NCBI GenBank assembly: GCA_964017125.1 | Contig: OZ024915.1 | Span: forward strand, 19,863,970 to 19,927,969 | Direction: 5' to 3' | DNA from: Flabesymbios commensalis | Taxonomy: Eukaryota; Annelida; Polychaeta; Terebellida; Flabelligeridae | DNA: 64,000 nt | Part shown: piece after piece, positions 23,545-33,770 of the stretch | Position numbering within the stretch: the first letter of the stretch is position 1 | How the letters are laid out: each line of letters opens with the position of its first letter | Notes under the pieces: model-generated | The model's input: only the letters and a program-made list of their open reading frames with translations | The model's database searches: none | Told to the model about the DNA's origin: nothing | Made by a program: the position numbers and the translations under genes

Positions 23545-25590
23545 GACTCACTGCATCTTATATACTGTGGAAGGTTGTTTCACAGGGGCACAACTCTGGC
23601 TAAGAAAGATTGTCTGAACGACGTTGTTTTTGAGAGCCTAGGGCGAAAGATGCAATTTGCGCTGGTCGAACGAAGAGATTTGTCGTGTAAATTTGCGTCT
23701 AAAAATCCTCTAATTGTACTGCGCATAGTCCATGTGAACATTTACAAAAGAAAATTAGATCTGCACAATCTCTTCGAAATTACAGCGGTAGCAGATTTAG
23801 TCTCTCTCTGTATTTTACATCGGGATAATGCAGTGGCGAATATACAATTAAAGGGTCTCTAAGTGTATTTTTGCTATTGTGAACGAATTTATGAATTGTG
23901 TGGGTCCAATTTTTTTTTATGTTGTCCCATGGGCGATACGCTAAACTGAGAAAAGTAAATAATTCAATATCTCTAACGAACATTTTTTATTAAACATGCA
24001 ATGTGCCAAAATACACGAATGTGTACACAAATGCAATACAATGTCTCCCAATATATAACACCTGAAACAAAGACTCTTGGAAATAACTTGACCCCGAGTT
24101 ATTTTGTAGCGCAATTGTTATGTACAACGAAATTTATTCATAAACAGATTTGCCAAGGATATATTTACTGAGACTTTCAAGTTGTCTCACGTCAATCGGT
24201 CAACTCAGCAACGCCAGTGTTATCTAAACTCCTCAAATCGTGGTGTGATACCATTCAATTAATTTGATATACGCAGAGACAGCTGCAAAGTCCCAATATT
24301 TTGAGGTAGATGGAATATTTGTAAACATTTAATTTGAACTGCTATTTTATAACCAAAACAATCACCCCTGAAACGTAGGTCCCCCTATTCATCATATGTG
24401 TCAACTCAGAAACGTTTATAATTTAGCAAAAAAATCATTGAAAACATGTTAAACTGAACAAATTGCTTGATAATGATGGCCACCCTCCTACCGCATCGGT
24501 GGGCAATGAGACATCTATTTTAAATACATTAACCCTGAGATCGTCCCATGTTGTCCGTATTCAACTCAGCAACATTATTATTTCGGTCAACTCAACAACG
24601 TATATGAGAAACGTTGCTGAATTGACTAAATTTAGCTTTCTGTTTCACCAATGCAATTACGACTAAAAACGTAACTCTATAAATGTGAAATGTAGTTAAA
24701 GAAGTTGTCTTTTATTAAATTAGATTGAGAGAGTATTCGCTTATGTAGACATTTTTACCACAATAAAACAACGTTTCTTAGTTGAACACAAAAACATTGC
24801 TCTTATTATTGTAATTAAAACTGAAATTTTAACTCAATCAATGTAAAATTCAGTTCAAAAAAGCTGTTTCTTGATTGAATTAGAGTGAGAGTGTATACAT
24901 ATTAGAAGTTGTTTACATAAATAAAACTAAAAATAACACAACTTTTTATCATCCCCATCATTCTGTTACATTCGGATACTAATGTATTTACATGAGAATT
25001 CCATGACAAATCACTAGTTACAGAAACACCAAGATCCTTCATAGCATGTACAATAGGAACTCTCTTCCTGGTAACAGATAACATAGTACATTTCTCAAAA
25101 CTGAATTTTATTCCCCAACGTATTCTATAATCATATACATTATTTATATAATTTTCTGTTTCCTATCAGATAGATAGGAGGTAAACCAGGCTAGCAATCT
25201 ACCATAAAAACCATACATTTTTAATTTATGAAGTAGCAGTCTATGCGATACACTGTCAAAATCTCTGCTGAAGTCTAAATATATTATGTCAGTTTGAATT
25301 GAACTGTCCAGATAAGAACCATTTTCATGGTAAACACCCGCTAGTTGGGTACGGCAAGATTCGCCTTTTATAAAACCGTGTTGTTCAGAGCAAATCAGAT
25401 TATTGGTAATTATATTAAGATGGTTGTGAATACATTTTTTCCAACACTTTTGATACAATACTTAATAGAGAAATTGGTCTGTAATTAGAAACAGGGTCCC
25501 TGTCACCTTTTTTATGAGCAGGTATAACGTTGGCCAATTTCCAAGAAGCGGGAACTTTAGACTGTTCCATACTTAAATTAAATAAAGCTA
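23545..25590 (-). pseudogene. LINE ORF2 reverse-transcriptase remnants (A1)
   Basis: Minus-strand pieces: LANVIPAHKKGDRDPVSNYR at about 25545-25486; LEKCIHNHLNIITNNLICS; motif A as IIYLDFSRDFDSVSH (about 25290-25250) with the catalytic-type aspartate; then YLSDRKQK. After that the frame jumps to EKCTMLSVTRKRVPIV and MKDLGVSVTSDLSWNSHVN (25084-24980), so the region that should hold GVPQGS and the YADD motif C is deleted. The C-terminal part lies at 23983-23545 (YRERLNLLPL, FRRDCADLIFFCKCSHG). CR1/Jockey-like by motif appearance. Nonfunctional. Confidence 0.78.
23990..24895. repeat. Internally repeated insertion within the LINE (A1)
   Basis: Lies between two LINE blocks that are adjacent in intact elements. 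Contains gtcaactcagcaac phrases near 24197, 24399 and 24550, and two diverged tandem copies of about 160 bp (24640-24740 and 24800-24895; ttaaattagattgagagagt versus ttgaattagagtgagagtg). Family unknown. Confidence 0.5.
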
Positions 25591-25606
25591 CTAGAGAAGA
25601 AAGTTA

Positions 25607-26606
25607 CCATGGGCATGACAGGCTTATTATTGAGAGCAATGGGCATGAAAGGCTTACTATTGAGCGCTATGAGTATGACAGGCGTATTATTAAGATCTAT
25701 GAGCATGACATGGTTATTATTGAGGGCTATGAGTATGACAGGCTTATTATTGAGAGCTATTAGCATGACAGGCTTATTATTGAGTGATATGAGCACGACA
25801 GGCATATCATTAAGGGCTATGAGCATGGCAGGCTTATTGTTAAGGGATATGAACACGGCAGGCTTATTATTGAAGGGTATGAGCATGACAGGCTTACTAT
25901 TGAGAGCTATGAGCATGACAGGCTTACTATTGAGAGCTATGAGCATGACAGCCTTATTATTAAGAGCCATGAGCATTTCCGGCTTATTATTGAGGGCTAT
26001 GAGCATGACAGCCTTATTATTGAGAGCCATGAGCATGACCGGCTTATTATTGAGGGCTATGAGCATGACAGGCTTATTATTGAGAGCTATGAGCATGACA
26101 TGGTTGTTATTGAGGGCTATGAGCATGACAGGCTTATTATTGCGAGGTATGAGCATGACAGGCTTATTATTGAGAGCCATGAGCATGGCAGGCTTATTAT
26201 TGAGAGCTATGAGCATGACAGGCCTATTATTGAGAGCCATGGGCATGACAAGCTTTTTATTGAGAGCTATGAGCATGACAGGCTTAATATTGAGAGCTAT
26301 GAGCATGACAGGCTTATTATTGAGAGCCATGAGCATGACAGGCTTATTATTGAGAGCTATGAGCATGACAGGCTTATTATTGTGAGCCATGAGCATGACA
26401 GGCTTATTATTGAGAACTATGGGCACGACAGGCGTATTATTGAGGGCTATGAGTATGACAGGCTTATTATTGAGAGCTATGAGCATGACAGGCTTATTGA
26501 CGGATATGAGCATGACAGGCTTATAGAGGGCTATGAACATGACAGGCTTATTGAGAGCTATCAGCATGACAGGCGTATTATTGAGGGCTATGAGCATGAC
26601 AGTCTT
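25607..26606 (+). repeat. 30-bp minisatellite, right block (A1)
   Basis: About 33 units of the same 30-bp motif as 22189-23137, including a few shortened units near 26500-26570. The longest frame is the 339-codon minus-strand MLIALNNKPV-type repeat; plus frames of 258 and 171 codons overlap it. All three arise from the repeat period. Confidence 0.92.
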
Positions 26607-26654
26607 AAATCATAGTTACGAACGTTTATTCACTGAATCATAACTATGTAGAGC

Positions 26655-26870
26655 GGTAAATAAAATAAAATGAATGGGGTTTTAGGGCACCTTTGTGCAC
26701 ATATAGGCTAAATTGGGCCAGGAGAACCTTCTGAGGATAGAGAGATGAATGAGATGACACTGCCCTCCACGCACAGGAATCGATTTTGTTTCTTTTGTTT
26801 CTTTGTAACTTGAAGGCCAGAGTGAGGTTTGAACCCGAGATCTCCGACTTTAAATTGAAACAAACCTTGG
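26655..26870 (-). mobile_element. tRNA-derived SINE, internally deleted (A1)
   Basis: Matches the 3882 SINE at both ends (ggcacctttgtgcacatata, gggccaggagaacc, and a B-box region gaggtttgaaccc) but lacks the middle. A2 at 43371 keeps part of that middle but lacks the head. The two copies therefore decayed differently from one full SINE. Confidence 0.75.
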
Positions 26871-26959
26871 GTCTCTTGTTTTATATACAAATATTACAGC
26901 GTTGTGTGGGTAAACAATGTATTGTAAAGAAAAACTAAAGTAGGCCTACAAGCAGACGA

Positions 26960-27262
26960 CTATGACTCATGCTCATACACGTTGATTCAATGCTTGTTAG
27001 GTGTTAGGCCAGCGTCGCAGACGGTGGCCTACCATCTAACAAACATTGGATCAACGTCTTGTGTTTACTGGGTATCTACTTGTCGAATCAGTGATGCCCT
27101 AATACTCCTTTATCGTTAGGATCCGTCCTGCTCTATTGATTTGAGTACTTCACGGATCAGTGAATTTGTTAAGTGTATTCCCAGCAAACACGACACATAT
27201 TGGCAGTAGTGACCTGATGTTGGGTCAGCGTCGTAGACGTTGGCCCAGCATTGAGCCAACAA
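26960..27262. repeat. tgctggg palindromic MITEs (two copies)
   Basis: One palindrome at about 26975-27072 (cacgttgattcaatgcttgt to acgtcttgtgtttactggg, centre gcgtcgcagacgg). A second at about 27180-27262 (cccagcaaacacgacac, centre gcgtcgtagacgttgg). Both are absent from copy A2. Confidence 0.65.
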
Positions 27263-27317
27263 AGCGTTACAGTTATATTTGTGAAAGACAAATAAAATGC
27301 ATCACTGAACATTAGGC

Positions 27318-27669
27318 AACATCAAACCAACTTTGAGCGAACGTCTCTATGTTCCCACCACCAATCCCTTCACAGAATGTGATGTGACCTAAACATACAC
27401 TTTTGTATCAGACATAACAATATACAGATATAATTGTTCCATAATAATAATAGTTTCACTATGCAGCATAAAATGTCAATTCTATTACAAACATTGTCAC
27501 TTATTTTACAGACATGTTACTTCTGTTCAGCCAACAGATTTTGTCATATAAAAATATATTTTTATATACACCTGTAGAATTCATATATTATACTAATAAA
27601 TAAATATAGGGTCAGAAAATGCTAAAACACGAAGTAAGAGCTGAGCTGCACAGTTTAGGCCGAACAGAT
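27318..27669 (+). repeat. ~350-bp repeat R1, related to the LDLa-gene 5' region
   Basis: Nearly identical to 30438-30773. The first part (ctttgagcgaacgtctctat) also occurs at 55491, the next phrase (acagaatgtgatgtgacc) at 56709, and the remainder (taaacatacacttttgtatc) at 61833. It therefore combines three pieces that are separate around the second LDLa gene. Confidence 0.85.
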
Positions 27670-27920
27670 AATTTGAATATGCATGCAATAGTTGAAAATG
27701 AATCATTTCAATTTTGAAATCAAACGTAAAAAATCATATCGCTACTTTTAGAAAAAAAACGTCGTGTTGTGGATAACTGTGTGAACCGCTTATAATTTTA
27801 GTGGGTAATAGGAATTAAAGGGTTGAGGGGTCACCAGTTCCTCAAGGGTCTTGTCGTTCATGTCACTCGAATTCCGTACTTTCAATGTGCAAACATAGAG
27901 ACGTTAACTATTTGTTTAAA

Positions 27921-28135
27921 TCTTTACAGTGCGGGGACGTCAGCATTGACGTAGGCCCTATGTAGACGTCAAAATCTGACGTTTAAAGCCTATCCCCGCA
28001 CGGTAATAATAATAAATACAATATTTCTAATGGCCGTAGATCCATAACATAGGTATTCAAATGAAGCGAAATGAGCTATAACTAAGAGATTTGTGATGAT
28101 CTCAAATTAAAACATTTAGTTATCCCCTTCACTTC
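27921..28135 (+). repeat. GATC-palindrome MITE (A1)
   Basis: Head tttacagtgcggggacgtca and cctatccccgcacggtaata with the usual tail (taatggccgtagatccata). The A2 counterpart is at 43647. Confidence 0.72.
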
Positions 28136-28358
28136 CAGCAAGCAGAGCACTGTTCAATGTCAATTTACTATTTATTTCTGGTCACTTTGTAATGATTTAT
28201 TCGAGCTATGTGTGATTATGAAACTTTTGATCCAATGTTGTGCTACGCCGACGCCGTCCACAATTATTTTTTCCGACTGTGTCACACAATCTATCTGGAC
28301 CCTACATCAATTATGTAGATCTGTGACGAAAATAGTACACCACAAGTCCCGCTCAGAC

Positions 28359-29494
28359 TTGTTACGACTGTCCCCTAGCGGCGCGGCCGACGACAAAACG
28401 CTTACGACTTAACGCGCGACTGTTCACATATGTTACGACAAAACGCGGACGCGGACGCTACCATAAAACAACATTTGTTGTGACATCTGCAACACACGTG
28501 GCTGACCACTTGCTACGTTTAGCTTAACGTCAGAAGAAATTCTAAATCCATGATGGTAACAAGTATTTTCGACGCGCTGGGAGAATAATATATCTTACTT
28601 ATTGCTGCTGTATTACACCGAAAGAAAAAACGCCTACAAATCAGAACAAAATAGGTGCACGAAATCTTGAAAAATCGAGAGAGATACGGGGAAAATCACC
28701 GGCTAGTCTAGGAGCTGAGACTGGATGGAAAAAGGTTTCAAAATTATTTTCGTGTGTCACCAACCGTATTTAAGTTCTTGGCCGACATCTGGTCTTTGCA
28801 GGGCTGCCACATATATATATATATTAACAACTTATGTATTTGAAGAATAAATCGCTACATATAAATTACATTATGTTTATCTTATCAGTTTTCTTTAATT
28901 CTCTGGCTATAGACCGCCAAGCATTCTTCTTCATGACGTCATCCTTGCATTTGGATGACGATTCGTCCCACAATTTCCGGTGGTTTTGTACAGACGTGAT
29001 GAGTAAGGTAATGTATATGTATGTATACATGTACAAGTATAAGCATGACCTCCTTTTAACCTATTAACCCGGATTTTTATCCACAAGTGTATCAAGTGTA
29101 CACAGTAGATACAGTAGCATCTCAGGGTAGTAGAACTACTGAAAGTTGGTTGGAATACATCCCAGTCATCTCTGTGTAAATTAGACCTGTAAATCTAGAA
29201 AGGGGACTTCTTGGTCATATATACATCGCTACCAGGAAAACATGTGCGCAGCCAAGTAAACAACACTATTTACCATGTTTTGCCACGTGACGAGAACCAG
29301 TGCGTGATTGGCTGGCAAGAAAAAAGTTGTAAGCTGCCCCCCCCCCCGACAAAAGTTGAACATTTTTCAACTTTCTGTGGACGCGCCGGGACGCTTCCTG
29401 CTGTTAGCCCTCATATCATCATATTATAGAACGCTCAACTTCTGCGGACGTGCCGTAAGCACAAAAGTCGTACAGCTAGGGAAAAGTCGTAACA
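28359..29494 (+). mobile_element. PIF/Harbinger-type remnant (A1)
   Basis: Imperfect inverted ends: ttgttacgactgtcccctag at 28359, and the complement of the right end reads ctgttacgacttttccctag. The inner text (acgacaaaacgcttacgac versus acgacttttgtgcttacgg) also pairs. The outer limits and target duplication are not certain. It holds a short transposase-like remnant at 28550. Confidence 0.6.
28550..28800 (+). pseudogene. Harbinger-type nuclease N-terminus remnant (A1)
   Basis: From ATG the frame gives MMVTSIFDALGE, then after a stop YILLIAAVLHRKKKRP, later ENHRLV and YFRVSPTVFKFLADI. The basic RKKK stretch followed by a YGENHRLV...FQNYFRVSP block matches the start of PIF/Harbinger nucleases, which continue with a DDE domain not present here. 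This copy has more in-frame stops than the A2 copy at 44276. Confidence 0.6.
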
Positions 29495-29499
29495 GGTGT

Positions 29500-30437
29500 G
29501 AACAGTGCACCACTATTATGACTTCTCATCGTTTCCCAGCTGTAATAAAGAAAATACTGGGCGGGGTACAATCCCTCACAAACTTTCATTGTGCTTTGGG
29601 TGGGGTCTGTACCCTGGCCTACTTTTGATGAATCGCTCTAACAAACACATACAGATTATATGATTTCTACAAAATACACCCGGTAATTTTGTATCCATAA
29701 AAAAATACAAATCGAAGTCGAAATATCAATCAACCATTAATTGAAATCAGTCCGATAGACCCGAAGAATTAATGAAACAGCTTTCGGATCGGATCATGTT
29801 TCATAAAATACACGTGTATACATGTAGTTGTTTACACTATATTTCGGACAATCCATTTAGCCCTGAACGTCATGATATATGCCTAGCTTCAGATGCAATA
29901 TCGAATTTTAAAATATAGCATGAATATGAAGTGTTACCCATGTAATATGTTTGGATTTAACAGTTCATCTGAAGGGCCAGATAGGTAGAGAAAAAAAAAA
30001 TACATTCACGCCTACATTTCATGCAGCATGAATAATAATCCGAATAAACTAGTTTGATAAATTTGTTTGACCCACTGATCTAGCTGACTGATTTTAGGGA
30101 ATGGTTGATGGAAATGTCGTCTATTTACAAAGAAAAACAACTCCAGAGTCGCAATTGTACTGTCATTTATTATGAATCACATGTCTGCACTGTTTTTGTA
30201 TATATCTTCTTTTTCACTAAATCACCTTTTTTTTTATAGTCATGATAATGGTTACGTCTAGTTTTCTATGCCACACCAGCGTGGTACAAAATTCTGTTGC
30301 TGTCATCATGTTTTTATGTTTGAAAAAATCCATTCTCACCTGCTTTGAATGTAATGAAGGGGGGTTTTGGTGTGACTGACACAGGAAATCCGTGTGGCTG
30401 GCCCTATGTCGGACTAATGTTGGTCCGGCGTCGCAGA
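29500..30437. other. End of A1 and spacer; no gene
   Basis: Sequence shared with A2 up to about 30321, then unique DNA ending in a half tgctggg-family MITE (gtccggcgtcgcaga, about 30395-30437). Small frames are not conserved in a coding manner. Confidence 0.45.
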
Positions 30438-32080
30438 CTTTGAGCGAACGTCTCTATGTTCCCACCACCACTCCCTTCACAGAATGTGATGTGACCTAAA
30501 CATACACTTTTGTATCAGACATAACAATATACAGATATAATTGTTCTATAATAATAATAGTTTCACTATGCAGCATAAAATGTCAATTCTATTACAAACA
30601 TTGTCACTTATTTTACAGACATGTTACTTCTGTTCAGCCAACAGATTTTGTCATATAAAAATATATTTTTATATATACCTGTAGAATTCATATATTATAC
30701 TAATTAGTAAATATAGGGTCAGAAAATGCTAAAACACGAAGTAAGAGCTGAGCTGCACAGTTTAAGCCGAACAGATGGTGAAATGAAGCACCTGACGATA
30801 AGTGGATACTGTGTGACTAAGTTAAGGCGAGGCCCAGTAACCTGGTAACAGGGGTAATAACGCCGAGGCAAACACACAACGGCTCGTAATTAATATATCA
30901 CTTAGACCTAAGAAGTAACACCAGGACCAGCCACGCCTGATGGCAGAGGAGTGTTGTTTCTCTGATTCATGATAAGACCCATCCAGCAGACGTAATCTAG
31001 TTGGCGAGAACACATAAGACAATTCTACAGCTAGTCATAATTGCCAAACGTTTGCCGGAGTTGCGGCAGAAACCATCATGACTGGAAGAGATCACACAGC
31101 CAGATCGCTGTCGAGGGTGCACCGAGAGAGTAAATCAACCCACTTTTGGCGCTCCCACGATCACGTGGGTAGCCAGAGAGAATTATTAAACTAAACATGC
31201 CGAGGAAATTTCATGGGCTGGAGCGAAGTGATAGGCGAATAATCACTGTCGAACTGACCAAACAATTAACTTTATCTTAATGATTGAGAGAATAAGCCGT
31301 GGGCAGGAGAATTAGCCTGTCACGCCATCATCTAGTCATGTCCTGTCATCTCAAATGATGGACATTTTTGTTTTTATTTCATGCCTGAGTTACGGCTCTG
31401 GTGACCTGGATAAGTAAGCACATTCAGGTGCGTTGCAAGACTCTGGCATCAAACTATGATCTTACAGCACCTCTAAATTATTCAATTGGATGATGTCACA
31501 TAATACAAAATGTAAATATAAATCTGTTTAACTTGGTAACAATTGTACTAGTTATGTCGAAATGTGCAATATCTGCTACTTTTGACATTTTAAATTTGTG
31601 TAGTGACTCTACATAAGTTAACATAAAAATAACTAGTCATATTGCTGCTCCATTGCAATCCACACTGTCATCGCTGTACTATATTCATATATCTGGTTGC
31701 AAAAATAAACAGTTTAATAAGTTATATGTGGTAATATTTAACCAAAATGCCCAGTAACAGAAGTGACATACATCCACACCACCAACAACTTTATCTTCTC
31801 TAAAATACAAGGGTCGTTGAGCTTAGTAATGTAACTAAACGCACATGACTTAGACTGTTGTGCTGGTGAAACAAAAACTATATACTTTTTTGCTATATTT
31901 CTTGTTTTCTTCATAAAAAAGTGTGTTTGACAAAGAATCACCCGTACATGCGCATGATACAGTTTCAATATGACTTCTTTAAAAATCTATTTTACTACAA
32001 TTCTCATTATCACACGAAAAATCAAGCATGTTCATGTGGTTGCAGTTACTGATTTGTTGTGTTTCTTCTCCATGTTACAG

Positions 32081-32218
32081 AGAGCACGCCGGAGAGAGCA
32101 GAAGCCTTCTTGATGCCCAAATTGGGAAGCCTTGATGATGACATACATGCCATGATGGGTGCTGCTGCCTCTATTATACCTAACATTCTAGCTCACATGA
32201 AACCAGGATTCGAACCGC
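32081..32218 (+). CDS. LDLa gene copy 1, exon encoding the linker region
   Basis: A 138-nt exon preceded by a pyrimidine-rich tract and cag (ttctccatgttacag) and followed by gtgagt, in phase 1 at both ends. It encodes about 46 residues beginning STPERAEAFLM and containing MMGAAASIIPNILAHM, a mildly hydrophobic segment. No family recognised. It is 98% identical to 62964-63101, with three residue changes (P/S, D/N and A/V). No in-frame ATG-bearing exon is seen upstream. The region corresponding to the signal-peptide exon of copy 2 appears deleted, so this copy may be a pseudogene or use another first exon. Confidence 0.75.
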
Positions 32219-32523
32219 GTGAGTCGAATATTAAGAGACATATTATACCCACTTTAAAAATATAGAAATATTTTGTATTTTAACGTTGTTTCAATACAAT
32301 TTTTTTTTTCTAAAACGAGTAAATGTAAAATTGTAATTTGATATGTTGTTTTGATCTTTTTTAACCATTAAACAGCGATGCATCACTTTATTTGACTGTT
32401 ATTGGGAATTAATTTGAACACCAAGATTTGTAAATATTTGGTTTCAAATTAAAAAAAATACGAGTATTTTCACCCACTTGAAGTTGGGGGTTGCGGTGGT
32501 ATGCGGGCTGCGGTGACATATCC

Positions 32524-32630
32524 CAGCAAAAATATGATGTTGAGCAAATAGTGGTTTAATGCTGGACCGCCGTCTACGACGCTGGACAAACATTCAACCA
32601 TAATTGGATCAACGTCTCTTGTTTACTGTT
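32524..32630. repeat. tgctggg palindromic MITE in intron of copy 1
   Basis: Starts cccagcaaaaatatgatg, centre gccgtctacgacgctgg, ends acgtctcttgtttactg. In B2 the intron keeps only tcccagc and then resumes at ttttagagtg, so the element was present before duplication and largely deleted from B2. Confidence 0.7.
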
Positions 32631-32964
32631 ACATATTTTTAAGGATTGTGAGTTATGATTGAAGAGGGTGATTTGAGAGGAGGGTGTTGGAGTGGGGAGA
32701 TTTCTTCTTTCTTTTAGAGTGTGGGTTATTTAGACTACAGTGTGGATCACTTGAAAAAAAGTGTATATTAAGACTTCGCAATCTTTCATATAAGATATAG
32801 AGGCAACTGGGGTACAACTAAAACAAGAAACATACATGTACATAAAGTGGTCCATAGCTTTAACTATTCAAGCCGACAAAGGGACTCAAACCCTTTGCGA
32901 CCGTACAACTGTTGCACTGGTAATTTATCTTAGACTGATCATAATCCGTATTTTATCTAAACAG

Positions 32965-33072
32965 ATTGTGATCTTGGCTACACCCCGTGCAGCAATGGCG
33001 AGTGTATAGACAGAGGGTGGATATGTGATTCCATTATAGACTGTGACGATCACAGAGATGAGACGGAGTGTG
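32965..33072 (+). CDS. LDLa gene copy 1, LDL-receptor class A domain exon 1
   Basis: A 108-nt exon between ctaaacag and gtaagc, phase 1 at both ends, the classic symmetrical LDLa exon. It encodes a complete domain with cysteines at residues 2, 9, 14, 21, 27 and 36, [12 protein letters not shown] and [12 protein letters not shown]. The acidic calcium-cage positions D22, D26, D29, D32 and E33 are present; the usual glycine after CD is serine and the usual serine of SDE is arginine. LDLa domains are extracellular ligand-binding modules. It differs from the copy at 63667 by one silent change. Confidence 0.92.
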
Positions 33073-33429
33073 GTAAGCTTATATCGTATGTTCTTTTTCT
33101 GCACGAAAATTAAAACAATCTTAACTAGATTTTTTTACCATTGTGTGTGCAATATGTATTTTTCCATAAAAACCAGGCCAGCCTGGTACGATTGAAAACC
33201 GATAATGCAGCTGGATGCTACATGAAGTCCATCACCATAGTATGGGTAGTCTTCGTGTCTTTGGGAGAGGTCTTTTATTGGTAGTCCGGTTGACTGAACA
33301 AAACACACTTGGTAATATAGCCACAGAATTTCAAAAACGGAGAACTTTGTCATTGCATGTAATGCCATGTTCACAAAAAGCCTTGATTAGCTCAGAAATG
33401 TAGACCCTTCGATGTATTTTTCCACCTAA

Positions 33430-33767
33430 GGCTGCCATTCCATGTCTCCGCATGTGGTTGCCGCTCCTTTTCACCATATTAGATGAATGTACTTTTCATG
33501 TGTCCGGCAAACGCGTGCGGCAGTGTTGGATTTCTGCGGTTACCGCATGCGTTTGCTGCAAGGAAAATCCCTTGTGACATCACTATTATCATTATTCCAG
33601 CCGAGTTCTGGGCAACCCCGCAATAAGTATGATGATGAGGGAAGATTCTCAGTTCCAGCACGTGCTTGGCGCACGCGTTTGCCGGACACGCAAAAAGACA
33701 GCTGCATGCGTTTGCCGAGTGCGGTGCCGCAAACGCGTGTGGCAACTGGACATATGGAATGACAGTC
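33430..33767. mobile_element. Harbinger-type MITE, first of a chain
   Basis: A 338-bp palindrome from ggctgccattcc to ggaatgacagtc, rich in ggcaaacgcgtgcgg motifs, flanked by TAA at 33427-33429 and 33768-33770. The following element begins immediately after the second TAA with the same terminus. TAA duplication and the shared termini with 33771-35231 mark it as a derivative of that family. Confidence 0.85.
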
Positions 33768-33770
33768 TAA

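Larger units (their letters stand above)
23138..25606 (-). mobile_element. LINE inserted in the minisatellite (A1)
   Basis: The minus-strand LINE has an (aaata)n-type 3' tail at the left junction (plus strand tttatttatttatttact at 23140) and coding remnants rightward. The minisatellite stops at agctatg on the left and resumes at ccatgggcatgac on the right, so the insertion landed inside one array; the shared atg is a possible short target duplication. The element is 5'-truncated and about 0.9 kb of unrelated repeat-like DNA (about 23990-24895) interrupts it. The same insertion is in A2, so it predates the duplication. Confidence 0.82.
22189..30321 (+). repeat. Segmental duplication, copy A1
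   Basis: Closely matches 39160-46047 through the minisatellite, LINE, SINE, MITE and PIF/Harbinger remnant in the same order and orientation, with scattered substitutions and indels. The left breakpoint falls inside the minisatellite (flanks unrelated). The right homology ends at the phrase tttttatgttt (about 30321 and 46047). Copy A1 has about 1 kb (26870-27835) not present in A2. Confidence 0.9.
30438..33297 (+). repeat. Gene-region duplication, copy B1
   Basis: Aligns with 61832-64000 and includes two homologous exons. B1 holds a stretch of about 449 bp (about 31490-31940) absent from B2 and bordered by atgat on both sides. It also holds a MITE-bearing stretch (32530-32712) that B2 has mostly lost. 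The first part (30438-30773) is the second copy of repeat R1. Confidence 0.88.

Noticed and set aside
23575-23862. 95-codon plus-strand ORF conserved between A1 and A2 (also 40356-40643) as a gene
   Set aside because: It is the antisense of the LINE C-terminal region (YRERLNLLPL on the minus strand) and has no ATG at the indicated start.
25578-26597. 339-codon minus-strand ORF (and 258-282 codon ORFs in the other minisatellite blocks) as repeat proteins
   Set aside because: The frames are a consequence of a 30-bp unit. Overlapping frames on both strands are equally open, there is no start context or splice signal, and a LINE interrupts the array.
22189-26606. CRISPR-like regular repeats
   Set aside because: Units are contiguous with no spacers and the context is animal transposon-rich DNA.
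22189-26650. Helitron origin of the minisatellite (tandem repeats plus a terminal hairpin near 26611-26648)
   Set aside because: A catagtt/aactatg hairpin exists after the array, but no TC start, CTRR end or Rep/helicase sequence was found.
27318-30773. R1 and R2 as long terminal repeats around a 2.7-kb interior
   Set aside because: The repeats lack TG...CA ends, primer-binding or polypurine sites, and the interior shows no gag or pol. They are better explained as duplicated pieces of the LDLa gene region.
30822-31022. Conserved 66-codon ORF shared with 62160-62360
   Set aside because: It lies in intron-like sequence of a recent duplication where all text is similar; there are no domain features and nothing suggests selection on the frame.
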